Source of the DNA: Hyaloscypha bicolor E
Taxonomy: Eukaryota; Ascomycota; Leotiomycetes; Helotiales; Hyaloscyphaceae
Length of the DNA: 52,720 bases
Assembly: GCF_002865645.1 (NCBI RefSeq)
Contig: NW_020194659.1
Coordinates: 511,257-563,976 of the forward strand
Direction: 5' to 3'
In this document: in pieces, positions 37,726 to 47,875 of the stretch
Position numbering within the stretch: position 1 is the first letter of the stretch
Layout of the letters: every line of letters starts with the position of its first letter
Notes under the pieces: model-generated
The model's input: only the letters and a program-made list of their open reading frames with translations
Databases searched by the model: none
Told to the model about the DNA's origin: nothing
Position numbers and translations under genes: made by a program

Positions 37726-38035
37726 GAAGAAGACTCCCCTAAGTATAATCCAGCTAACTTATTAATATACTTAGGACTTATGGCTCAGCTTAGGTTAGAG
37801 TAGCGATTGCTCAGGCCAAATAGTGGAAGTGGACTTTAGTGGATTCAATTGTCGTCCAAGATTATATTAGTAATCTCTCGTTTTGAATAAGATTCGAAGT
37901 ACCTTATATTACTCACGACACCCTAGCAGGCAGGCCATGTGCTGATTCCAAATACCAATGTCTTAAAATCGTGTTTTTACCTGCTAGACGACAAGAGAAC
38001 CTAAATGTAGTGTCATGCCGTATTTTTTGGCAACC
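37726..38035. other. Intergenic stretch right of copy A
   Basis: Contains a small inverted repeat (CCTAAGTATA at about 37,737 with TATACTTAGG near 37,769). No coding potential was recognised; this may include the lost 3' part of the transcription factor gene on the minus strand. Confidence 0.4.
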
Positions 38036-38109
38036 TTTATGTGTTGTAATCGCGCAAAGGACAGACTATGCTGGCAGGACTCTATCTCGCACCGGTCGAC
38101 ACTTCAGAA

Positions 38110-39038
38110 AGCCGTGGAGCTAAAACTCAACCTGGCGGACAGCATTGGTCACCAACATGACATAAGATCAGTGATCCATGGATCCCTCGGCATACACGGC
38201 TATGGACAACAGCGCCTGAATTGTCTCCTTGTTTGTAGGCTGCAGAATAAGGTCTGGAAGTACCAAGACCGCGTTGCGGTAGTAGGCCTTAATAACGCAA
38301 TCCAGTTCGTCTTCCGACCCAGGCTCTGTCTTGAAACGCACCCCATGGCAATCCAAGTGTTTATGATTGCCCATCGGGCTGGATTGCCCGCCGGATGAGC
38401 GCTGCTGACCGCGTGCTGTTCGGCGTTGAGCCTGTTGAGCGTCGGAAGATCGAACATTGGATAGACCGCCGTAATCTCGTCATAGGTGGTCTCAAACATG
38501 CGCCGAATCTGATCTTGGGATATTAGAGGAACAAAGCCTTCGGGTGACTTCTGTTCTTCTTTGACAGCCTGTTTCAAGTCTTGGAGAGCCGGCATATTGT
38601 TCTCAGGATGTAGAAACACTGGAAATCTCTGTTGCAGAAGCGCTTCCAGGCCCATGAACTCCTCAGATAGTTCTAGATGCACCTGAGTTTCAAATATATC
38701 TCTCATCGCAGCAGACGAGCCATCATTGTTGGATGAGTAATTCTCTTCGTTCTCTACCACGTCTCTCCCCTGAATTTGGGTTTGTAGTAGGCTGGGTCAC
38801 TGTTCCAAGGTTTCGACACTCCTTTTCCTATTGAGTAGGGTTAGCCTCCAGTATAGAAAGGTAAAAAGGCAGAAGGGAAAGAGAAAGGGATGACCAGCTT
38901 CTTCCCAGAACCTCGCATCTTTCGGATGGGTAAATACTCGCACTGCAAGCCATGACTAGCATAGCTAGAGCGTGCTGGTGATTTCCCATCACAGCTTATT
39001 TTACGGTCTCTACAAGTTATGCAAGCCTGTAAAAGCAT
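38110..39038 (-). pseudogene. Zn2Cys6 transcription factor gene, broken
   Basis: Fungal binuclear zinc-cluster regulator relic. At 39,023-38,940 the minus strand encodes ACITCRDRKISCDGKSPARS and then SYASHGLQCEY. This is the zinc cluster in correct spacing, but the fourth Cys is Arg and the fifth is Tyr, so only four of six zinc ligands remain. The TTTACAG just before GCTTGC, with a GCTAAT branch-like site, suggests an acceptor, so a short first exon may lie upstream. After an intron region near 38,930-38,800 the frame continues (about 38,790-38,345) with a polar linker and then ARWAIINTWIAMG, typical of the fungal-specific regulatory domain. A one-base loss in a G run near 38,345 shifts the frame; the other frame goes on as RFKTEPGSEDELDCVIKAYY and ALLSIAVYAEG to a TGA at 38,168, with a further TAG downstream. 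It is truncated well short of the usual 600 or more residues. Confidence 0.75.
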
Positions 39039-40430
39039 TAGCCGAAGTTGGATGACAATGAAATGGAAGGGGAGACAAGCGTTGGGCAGAAAGGCAACAA
39101 TAGAAAGTGCATGGTTTTAGTGCAGCTACCTCCACTAGCGAGGGGCGAGAATGCTAGGTAGAATGAACAATAGGCAATGCCAATGTCTGCCTCACGCAGA
39201 GGCTTGCTATGCTAGTTTCGGGTCAAATATTGTAAGGTTGGGACGCAAATTGAAGGGAACGCAAAGCTGATATGGGATTTTTGTGAAATCTCAAGGGTCT
39301 GGCGAATGTCGTTCCGGTGCATTTGAATGGGAGCTGTTACGATTTACTCACCAATATACGAATTGGCCAATTCTATAGCGTTAGTCAATTAATGGACGTA
39401 TTAGCCAATTAATTTAGATGTTTTTTGAACTTCCTAATATAGTAATTATGAGGCTAGTGAGATGGAGGTTATAGCTAACGCTCCTTATATAATTCACTAT
39501 ACTAAATATATATTATATTTATGTATAAGTAATAGTGATTAGACGTCCTAATTCGGTATTTTTAAAGCTATTCTGAGCTTCTTTTACACGTCTCACTTAA
39601 ATAATATCACATGAGAGAAAATTAGTTCAATTCTAAGATGCCTTCCCCTTTCCCTTTCCCTTCGTTTCTACTGAAGGGTCATACCTCACTACTCTCTTCC
39701 TCACTCTCCCTGCAGGAGTAGGGGTAGGAGCTACGGGCTCCTCACGTGCTACTCTCTCCTGACCCCTTTTAATCGCCGTAACAATGGCGAATCTAGAGAG
39801 ATGGTGAGGAATTAAGTCCGAGAATGGGAGGGAAAGAGGGGTAATGGGTTTTAGAGTTTAGGGGGGGGGACTAGCTTTGGAAGCACAGCTGACTTTTGAG
39901 CGGTTTTGGAATAACTTTTATCCAGGCGCAGTTTTTCATGCAGTTACATAGGAGCGAAATGGGGTGGTTGGTAGGGTTATTAGTAAGGCAGGCTAGGCTC
40001 GTAAGACCCCATTGAGAGGACGAAAATATATCTTCATGCAAAAGCGACTGATTGGTCAATAACGTCATAAATTGAGTAATGCCATCCGATTGGTCAATAT
40101 GGCATTGAATTGGTCAATCAATCATAACAGAGCTGGGTTATGAGAGAATTTTTTTTACCATGAAGGCTTTTCTGCGCTTTCTTTTATATGCTTCGGGACT
40201 GAGTTGTGGATGCGCCCCCGGCTCCATCTTAGACCACTCTTGAACAATTGTCTGCACAATGCATGTGCTGGGCGGCGTCTTCTTCTACTCGACGACAGAC
40301 CGGGGCCCACGGAACCAATTTTCAGCCGCCCGGAATCAAATCTGCTGCATTTGTCAGCGCCGGAATCAAAGTGGTATGCTGCACCTTACGGATCCGGTAA
40401 AGCACCCGCGCTGCAGCCATGCAGCAGCGG
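39039..40430. other. Intergenic region with CCAAT-type repeats, no gene
   Basis: No supported gene. It contains AT-rich patches (39,420-39,600), a C/T-rich run (CCCCTTTCCCTTTCCCTT near 39,644-39,662), a small stem around GTAGGAGCTACGGGCTCCTC (39,724), and three copies of ATTGGTCAAT. An open frame at 39,871-40,068 (minus) has no family resemblance and one at 40,204-40,521 (plus) runs across the end of transposon copy B. Confidence 0.5.
40051..40118. promoter_or_regulatory. Three copies of ATTGGTCAAT
   Basis: Copies at 40,051-40,060, 40,089-40,098 and 40,109-40,118. Each contains ATTGG, the reverse of CCAAT, and is a partial palindrome (ATTG..CAAT). The related words TTGGCCAA and TAGTCAATTAAT occur near 39,363-39,395. 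This could be a CCAAT-binding-complex site cluster of a lost promoter, or simply a small repeat. Confidence 0.3.
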
Positions 40431-40433
40431 CTA

Positions 40434-43400
40434 CAGTCGGTCCGATCCAAAAGCAACAAATTGGTCACTCTTTTACGCCCATAATAACTTTTTAACCACA
40501 AGCCTAATTAATTTATACTAAGTTATGCGATTATAGAATAGAACCAGGCGAAAAATACCTATTAATCGAATTTTTAATATAATTTGTGGTTTATTAATAA
40601 TTAAGGCCTAAAGTATACGGACCCTTTTTATTTTATTGATTTTTCGTTATACAAAACGCGAATATTTCTACTTACTAAGGTTACGTAAGCCCGTACTTCA
40701 AGGGAATATTATAGTATCTCACTAGCCTTATTATTAATATAATATTAATATTTAAGCCCTATAAGCTTAGAAGAACCTTCCTAAATATTAAATATAGCTT
40801 TCTCTAGTACTATATATTATATATATATAGTAGGGCCCTAGTTATATAGGATTCAAGCTAATTTTGGCCAAACTAATTCTATAAACTCTAGCTACCTTTG
40901 CTCTCCTGCTTTTATATATTATCCTATTTCTCTATTACTATTTTAGATATTATTCTATAGTATCTTTGCTTCTTTATATACTAAGTAGCTTGTTTAATAC
41001 TCAATTTCTTCCGATATACATTTATCTAGCAGAACGTATAATTACAGAACCTCTATATAGTCTTAATTAAACAAGCTTCAAGTGCCTCTACTACTTTAGC
41101 TTTGGTATCTGGGAAGCTAGTCTTTTTTACTTAATAATATTAAGTTTTGCTATACTCCCAATATATCTTAATTAGGTTAATTTCGCAGTAGAACTTCGGT
41201 AAAAATATAGCCTTATGCCCTTGCTCCGTAATAAGCTCTTTAACTTAAGACTTCTCTTTAAAGAAGTCTTAGTAATTCAATAGAATACGAGCTAAATAGT
41301 ATATTTATTCAATAGCAGAAAGGTATTTAAGGGATATAGTATACCTAGTATCCTTTGGGCACTTAAATCTTAAGCCAGGGATATTATAATCTCGCTTAAT
41401 AAGAATCTATTCTATATTCTTAGGCTCTCTTTCTCTATTCGGATTAAGTTGCCAAAGAACTTAAATAGTACCCTATAGCCCCGGAATTATATACTCCGGT
41501 GGGAAATATATATCCCTCCTATAGGGCTTAATATTACCCTTTTTAACCCCCTCTAGTGCCTTATTTATACTAAAGGCGTTTAGTATACCTTTACTATATA
41601 AAGCATATATAGAAAACTAATTAAATATTAGAATAGCTATATAATTTAGGTGCTTCTATTCAAATATATTAAGCGTTCTAGTAATCTGAACTAGTAGCTA
41701 TTTTATATCCTATTAGGGGTCTCTATTTGAGCCTAGATATATAATTTAACAGGTATTCAAATCGGGGTTATCTGAGATAAAGATGCCTTTATTATTTAAT
41801 ATCCTAATATGCCTCTCAGGGCCTATAAACTCAGAATCGTGAATTAGCCTCTCTTTACTCTTTCCGGGCATTTTTTGCTAATTATCTACTAGCTAGAGGC
41901 TCTTTTTATAATTGAAACTATAGAAATAGCTCTTATTATAGAAGTATATTATATGTACCTGATCCCTAATTAGAAATATAGGTTAAATTATATGCCACGT
42001 ACTAGCTTTATTTTTCTCGTATTAAACTATATATAATAAAAGCTCGTTTATTAGTAGTAAAAACACCTCTTAATAATACTAAATTATATTAGGTTATTTG
42101 TATCTATTTATATAAAGCCCTTTCTTAGTCTTATAGTAATAAAAGCCGAGCCTAGGGAGCTATAAGTAAGCTATACTGCGAGTAATAGGCTTATTAATTA
42201 TTAATAATAATCTAGGTAAAATCTCCTAATTAATAATATTCAGGAAATTATTTAGTAATATTATTTCAAGCTCTTAATTAATTAATCAAGTTCGATAGGC
42301 TAAGAATATATCCTTATTATCTAGATAAGACGCTTTATTTCTTTTACTACCCCTAGCCTCTTGCGGAATACTATACTACTATTAATAGTAATTAAATAAT
42401 TCCTTGATTTACTAAGCAAGCGTCTTTTTATTATTAAAATAATAATTACTAGTAGTTACTAAGAGAGATATATTAATTCTTTCTAGCTAATATTGCCCTG
42501 GCTTTATAAGCTATTAGGTATATTACCGGAATAAGTATAAGTTAGTAATTATACGGGAGATATAGGGGTATTTTATTCGTACTAGCTTTATATTCATATT
42601 ATTAAGGACTTCCTAATAAGTTATTTATATGTCTAGAGCTTTATTATATCCACAAGTATCTCTAATAAGGGCATCCAGAAATAATTCGTTTGCTCTATTA
42701 TCTTTATTTTCAAGCCTTTACTCTTCTCTTAATTATATATCTCTAGGGATATTAATTAGCCCTCTAATAATATTGAATTATAGCCTCTTTTATTTAAAAG
42801 ATAGTATAATTATAGGGGTCTTAAGCCTACTAGATTATACTATAGCTTGAGTATCTTTTGCCCTCTAGTTATATATATATATTTATTAAGTTCTTAATAG
42901 CTTTACTAATTCCTTTATTAATTTGGAGTAATACAAGCCTCTGGAAGCTAGAAATGTTCTTAGTATACTTATATTATAATATAAAAATAAGTAAATAAGT
43001 AAGAAACTTACTAGTTTATTTTATAAGTTTCTAATCTCGCTATATAACTATAGGCTTCTCCAAAATAATTGTCTTATTTCCACTAATAAGAAGCTTCCGC
43101 TAAACCCAAAAGAAGGTCGAATCTTTAAGCTCTTTATTACTTGGTTTAATATCTGAATTATTAGAATTATCCTCTATATTAGAGGGTTTCCTATACCATT
43201 CGTTAATAGTTGCTTGGATTATAGCTTCTTTAGCTATAGTAAGAACTATAATTAAATCAAGAGTTAAATTGGCTCGCTTGTATTTCTAAAGGTTTATAGA
43301 GGTAGCTATTAGAAGTATTTAAGAGGGGCACTTAATTATATTTGTAGTTATTGAGATATTAATATAATTATGGAAGAGCAGTTAATAGAGGAGGGCAGTT

Positions 43401-43619
43401 ACGTAATAATAAAGTAAAAAAATGCCTATATAAAACGCAAATATATTTGCTCGCTTAATTATATATATTATAACTCCCTTAATAATAAAGATATTATAAT
43501 TTCGAGAGCATAGAATTAATCCCTATAGTATATAGTATCGTTTTAATTAATACGATTTATATCAACTAGTATTATAGTGATTTTTATTTTTATTTGTTGC
43601 TTTTGGATCGGACCGACTG
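40434..43619 (-). mobile_element. Tc1/mariner-like DNA transposon, copy B (3,186 bp)
   Basis: Left end CAGTCGGTCCGATCCAAAAG and right end CTTTTGGATCGGACCGACTG are perfect inverted repeats, running on to about 28 bases, and TA flanks both sides (40,432-40,433; 43,620-43,621). The internal sequence follows copy A base for base with many extra CpA-to-TpA and TpG-to-TpA changes. The terminal repeats are therefore better preserved than the coding region. It interrupts GC-balanced DNA, so the empty site would have been ...CAGCGGC-TA-TGGCGGCC.... Confidence 0.9.
40924..43309 (-). pseudogene. DDE transposase relic of copy B
   Basis: Counterpart of the copy A transposase, more degraded: the start codon position reads ATA (43,309) instead of ATG, and the catalytic Glu block and other segments carry extra TAA/TAG codons. 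It ends at a TAG at 40,926. Non-functional. Confidence 0.7.
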
Positions 43620-43621
43620 TA

Positions 43622-43829
43622 TGGCGGCCTGCCCTGCTTGCCGCCAAGCTTCTTCTAACTGCCACGGAGCGAAGCAGCTGCTCCATCGCCAGTACCTAAT
43701 TTTGATCCCGTTCGAATCGGAGGAGAAAATCCATTATTTTGATGGCGAGAATAATGGCGTTGTCGAAGGTCTTCGGCAGAGGCACTCTCAAGCATATAAG
43801 GATGCCTAGACTGAGCTATTTGACTACTG
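43622..43829 (+). other. GC-balanced stretch with an unassigned short frame
   Basis: The open frame at 43,594-43,809 begins inside the end of transposon copy B. It contains CPACRQASSNC, which has the C-x2-C-x6-C spacing of the first half of a zinc cluster, but nothing that would complete it. I do not call a gene. Confidence 0.25.
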
Positions 43830-44414
43830 TCTGCAGTTGCTGGTAGTACCGGTACCGTGGGCCGCAATATTGTCGAAGCGCTCATCTCTCAGGGGAAGCA
43901 CGAAGTTATAATTCTGAGCCGCACGGTATGCCGCTCCTGATCCAGTAACCCATTACCGAGCTAACTTGCTCAAAGGCGAACGCCGCTAAACAAAAAGAAA
44001 TTAGTGCTCGCCTCGTCGCCACAGATTACCAAGACGTGGCGGCACTCACCTAAATCCTTGAGGACAACAATATCCATACTGTTATCTCTACCTTGGCCAT
44101 GATGCCCAACGCGGCTAGGCCGTTGGAGCAGAACCTTATCCAGGTTGCCAATGCTTCCAAAACAACCAAGAGATTGGTACCTAGCGAATTCGGGTTCCCT
44201 CATCGCGACGAGTAGGTACCGCGCTCACTCATATTGCTCTCCGCAATGACTAGCCTGTTATTTCGATAGAGATGGGGATTTGTTCCCGTCCATCCCCATG
44301 AAACAGGCTTCGCAACGCGCGCTTGAAGCCAGTAGCCTGGAGTGGACCATAGTCTACAATGGATACTTTATAGACTATTTCGGGATGCCCAAACTTACGT
44401 CTTACCTAGCACCT
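43830..44414 (+). pseudogene. NmrA/isoflavone-reductase-like protein, truncated
   Basis: Members of this family are NAD(P)-binding Rossmann proteins, either reductases or redox-sensing regulators. Exon pieces 43,830-43,925, 43,976-44,211 and 44,270-44,414, with introns of 50 and 58 bases (GTATGC and GTAGGT donors), read SAVAGSTGTVGRNIVEALIS (glycine-rich nucleotide-binding loop GSTGTVG), then VATDYQDVAALT, a stop, and ILEDNNIHTVISTL, then TTKRLVPSEFGFPHRDE and LEWTIVYNGYFIDYFGMPKL. The stop TAA at 44,051-44,053 stands where CAA or AAA is expected; CAA to TAA would be an ordinary RIP change. No start ATG is present in frame (TGA lies just upstream), and the gene is cut off at 44,414 by AT-rich DNA after about half of the usual 300 residues. 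Base composition is otherwise gene-like. Confidence 0.75.
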
Positions 44415-45030
44415 AAATATTATATATATAATAATTTTTTTTAATAATTACTTTATTCCTTTAATTATAAGTTATATGAAATAAATTATTATTAAGAGCT
44501 AACAAAGTAAAAATAATATAATTAATTAAAGAGTTAAATAAAGTTATATATAAGATATACTTTATTTAATACTTAATTAACTTTTTATAATTATATAAAG
44601 TATTTATTTTAATAAAATAATTAAAAGAAATAATTCATATTTATAAACTACTTATATAACTTATAATTAAAGGAATAAAATTATTATATAATAAGTAATT
44701 AATAAAGACTTTTATATTTATAATTTTATAATACTTATTATTATTAATTAATACTTTAAGTATTTTAAATTCTTTAAAAATAGTAATTAAAATAATTAAT
44801 AAGGAAAGGGACTAATTAAGCTTTATTAGTACTAATAAGCTATTTAAATAATTATATTAAGAAAATCTTAAAGTCATAAACTATTAATTTTATTATTAAA
44901 AAGTAATTAAAGTTTGGAATATACTTTATATATATTAATTAATTAGAATAGAATTATATATTTATAGAAGTATAGAAAAAAAGCTTAAAAGATATATATA
45001 ATAATAATAAACTAAGTAATAATTTACTAC
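44415..45030. other. AT-rich insertion block
   Basis: RIP-like AT-rich sequence that begins immediately where the NmrA-like frame is lost and ends about 90 bases before the P450 stop codon. It contains a foldback element. Confidence 0.7.
44452..44679. mobile_element. Foldback (hairpin) element
   Basis: A 26-base perfect inverted repeat (beginning TTTATTCCTTTAATTATAAG at 44,452-44,477 and 44,654-44,679) surrounds a second inverted pair (TTAAATAAAG at 44,534 and CTTTATTTAA at 44,560). The whole 228 bases could fold into one imperfect hairpin. It looks like a small MITE; target duplications are not clear. Confidence 0.5.
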
Positions 45031-45118
45031 TTCTTCTTCCTCCTCCCATTTTAACTGCCCAGCTTTCGACATACTTCGCTTCACCGCCCTTCATTGCCGC
45101 ACAGCCTCCATCACCTAA

Positions 45119-46813
45119 CTAAGCAAACGAACACTTCTTCAACAACACATTCATTGGTCCCTTCTCCCAAAGCGTATAAGTCTTCTGATCCAACCAATTA
45201 TCGTTCTCATTCGCAAGCTGCAGATCGAAACTGTAGAGTACTCTTGCGAGGATTAAACGCATTTCGGCGTATGCTAGGCTATTCATATTCGAGTCAGTAC
45301 AGCGTTTTGGGTACTGGGGATAGGTTTAGTATGGGGAAATGGCGTACTTCTTGCCGATGCAGTTCCGGGTCCTAGGCTGAATGGATTGAGTGCGCTGCGG
45401 TTGTCGTTCACGAAGCGTTCGTCGCCGAGGAAACGTTCTGGGATGAAGGAGTCGGGGTCGCGGAAGTTGAGGGGGGAGCGGTAGGTTGCTACCATATGGA
45501 CTGATACGACAGTCTTAACAGGGTTAGACGGGTGGTTTCTAGGAATATCAATTTAGGATACTTAGACTTACTCCACCAGGAACCCATTTCCCATTGATGA
45601 AATCCCCCTTGCCTGGGACGATTCGCTGCAGGCCAACTGGTGCTGCTGGATAGATACGCATTGCTTCCTCAAGGCATGCTAACATATATTTCAGATTTCC
45701 CACAGCAGCGATTGTGATCTCGTCTTCGTTGGTGAAGGTCGAGCGGATCTCATGCACTACTTTGGCCATGACAGTTGGGTTCTTCAGGAGATGGAATGTC
45801 ACGCCTGAGAGAACAGTGGCCGTTGTCTCGCTCCCGGCTATGATCAGGATGGATGAGTTTCCTACGAGCTCGGGGAAGGTCATGCCATTTTTCTCGCGCT
45901 TGAGGATGTTGTCCATGAAGTCACGGCGTTCTTCTGTTCGGGATACGCGCTTCTTTACTTTCTCTATCGTTAGTGCATGGTGAGCTGCCTTTTTTGACAA
46001 TAACTCCTTTGAGACGAGTAATGAGGCTAGGTTTCGTCCGCCGGGGATGTATTTGAGGGCTTGGGTGTAACTTCCGGCTTTGATGTTGTTGAAGATTAAG
46101 CTGACCCAGGGGTGGTAGTCGGACTTTTCAAGACAATCAAATGATTCACCGAATGTGAGGTCGCCGATTAGATCGAAGGTGGTGAAGTTGTACCACGCAA
46201 CAATGTTCAATGGCGTCTGTCCATCGTTCGAGATCTCTCCGAGGCGTCGGATTAGAAGGTCGACATATCTCTTTATCAGGGGCTCTTGCTCGCGCATGGA
46301 TGAGTCTGAGAATGCATGAGAGAGGGTTCTCCGGAAGCGAGAGTGGTTCTCGCGGTTTGCTAAGATAATATGGTCCCCTCCAGGATGCTCCAAATAGGAT
46401 TTGCGTTGCTTGGCCATCTCTTCCTTTCCTTGGCGATGGGCATAAATGTCTTTCCATGCTTTGGGGTTGATGTACGAAAGCTCATCGGGGGCAATGCGAA
46501 CAACTTCACCATAGATTTCGTGGAGATTCCGCATGTTATGGGTTTGGCGACCATGGATAAGGGCCAGAAGCCATGGGATTCGAGTTACAGCACACAACTT
46601 CGGTCCTGGGTAGGCACACAAGGGATTGAAGTAGAGATTGTAGGTGGCAGAGCCTAGAATGTAGCAGGTGGACTGATGGTTGGGCAATAATTAGATGATG
46701 CCAGCCAACGTTTATGTCAAATTACTTACCAGAATGACAAAAGCACCGCCAAAGGCCAGTAGCGAGTTTTGCAGACCGGAGCTCTGCACATCGAAGCTCT
46801 GATAAGGAGTCAT
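45119..46813 (-). CDS. Cytochrome P450 monooxygenase, four exons, frameshifted at the haem loop
   Basis: Haem-thiolate monooxygenase resembling fungal CYP65/isotrichodermin C-15 hydroxylase-type enzymes; substrate unknown. Exons 46,813-46,730, 46,672-45,572, 45,513-45,348 and 45,278-45,119; introns of 57, 58 and 69 bases with GT/AG ends. About 503 codons, the usual P450 length. The N-terminus has a hydrophobic membrane anchor (about residues 14-38), then the hinge YFNPLCAYPGPKL (43-55). Further on: oxygen-binding I helix AGSETTAT (307-314), ExxR motif EAMR (364-367), PERF (420-423), and NPFSLGP leading into the haem loop. There a single base is missing in a C run (45,367-45,369): the cysteine-bearing NCIGK lies in the next frame, which then splices to exon 4 (LAYAEMRLILARVLYSF... 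ending KKCSFA). As written the gene could not make a haem-binding P450. It may be a real lesion or a homopolymer error in the assembly. No RIP-type stops are seen in the rest, which argues for a recent lesion or an error. Confidence 0.85.
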
Positions 46814-46921
46814 GATATGAACAAGGCAGGGCGGTTCAGCGTTTGCAAAGGGATTCGAGATTCAACAATCAATGATGAGAAGATGACAAGAAGAGAATAG
46901 AAGGTCTTTCTTCGTTTTAAT

Positions 46922-46968
46922 ATTGGTTTGAACTCCGAGAAGGGAGGAATAACTAACTAAAATATATT
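46922..46968 (-). promoter_or_regulatory. Possible P450 core promoter
   Basis: On the minus strand an AATATATTTT stretch (about 46,961) lies some 150 bases before the start codon, followed by CCAAT at 46,922-46,926 and a CT-rich leader. Weak evidence based on position alone. Confidence 0.25.
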
Positions 46969-47875
46969 CTCTCGTTTGGCCACTCGAACAGACGAGGGCT
47001 CGTGTCATGGAGTGCATGCAACAGTAGAGATGCCGTGTTGAGAATTATGCATTTATGAATTGCCGTATATCCGTGAGAGGCAGATGAAAAGCACCAGAGA
47101 GTGGACTCGGGAGGGGGGATAGTACACGACGGCAGCTGTCGGCAGCTGCTAGCACTTGCAGGCACTTATGCAAGAAATATCTCAACGCATCCGCGGTTAA
47201 CATGCCAACCTATCACAGGACTTGTAATTTAGTATGAATCAGGATGATCCAGATCTTAGCTTCTTTTGGTCCATGTCTGTAAGGAATCCGCACCCTGTGC
47301 CTCGTTATTCGACGGTGGCGATATACTCTTGGCTGACCGTTATGCCATCTGCACAGAAGCCACGTACATGTCAATCACAGAAATGCACGAGTGGACCAAG
47401 GTCATGAAGCCTTTACACATGCTTGTTGAAAGTTGAAACCCTGAGCCCCTCCATCCCGATATGCCAAATTCACTATACTGTGCTTCAAAACTTGTGCAAA
47501 TTGTGCACATACCTTCGGTCCGATGCCCACCACACAATCCTGCACCGGAGCATAAAGAATCCGCACCGCTTTCTACAAGGTTTAGACTTTTGCCTGCAAA
47601 CCAGGCTTTCCTTGGCCGATCTGAGATGACTATTCAGAGTTTTGATAGGCCGCAAGGGTCGGGTAGGCGCGGCCGGGTTGTTTTGGGATTGTTGCGTAAG
47701 GGGAAACACTTCCGTCTTGCCGAAATTATAATGATTCTTTGTTGAAGATAGGATTGAGATCGACATTGACGTTAATATCGACCTTTCAGTCAAATGCCTG
47801 AAAAGCGGGCACGTAAGCGAGGCGGTTTTGAAAAACACACGTTAGCGAGAAGCTCCCTTACCAAAATCATATAGT
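46969..47875. other. GC-balanced intergenic stretch, no gene recognised
   Basis: Several overlapping short frames exist on both strands (for example 47,485-47,838 minus, 117 codons), but none has intron signals, family resemblance or a dominant strand, so none is called. A short direct repeat (CGGCAGCTGTCGGCAGCTGC) lies at about 47,129-47,150. Confidence 0.45.

Noticed and set aside
40204..40521. 105-codon plus-strand frame
   Set aside because: Runs across the left end of transposon copy B, so it cannot be an ancestral gene.
42629..42850. 73-codon plus-strand frame
   Set aside because: Antisense to the transposase relic of copy B.
43594..43809. CPACRQASSNC resembling half a zinc cluster
   Set aside because: Begins inside the transposon end and lacks the second half of the cluster; spacing match is likely chance.
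45714..45983. 89-codon plus-strand frame
   Set aside because: Shadow of P450 exon 2.
47485..47838. 117-codon minus-strand frame
   Set aside because: No family resemblance, overlapping plus-strand frames of similar length, no intron or promoter signals.
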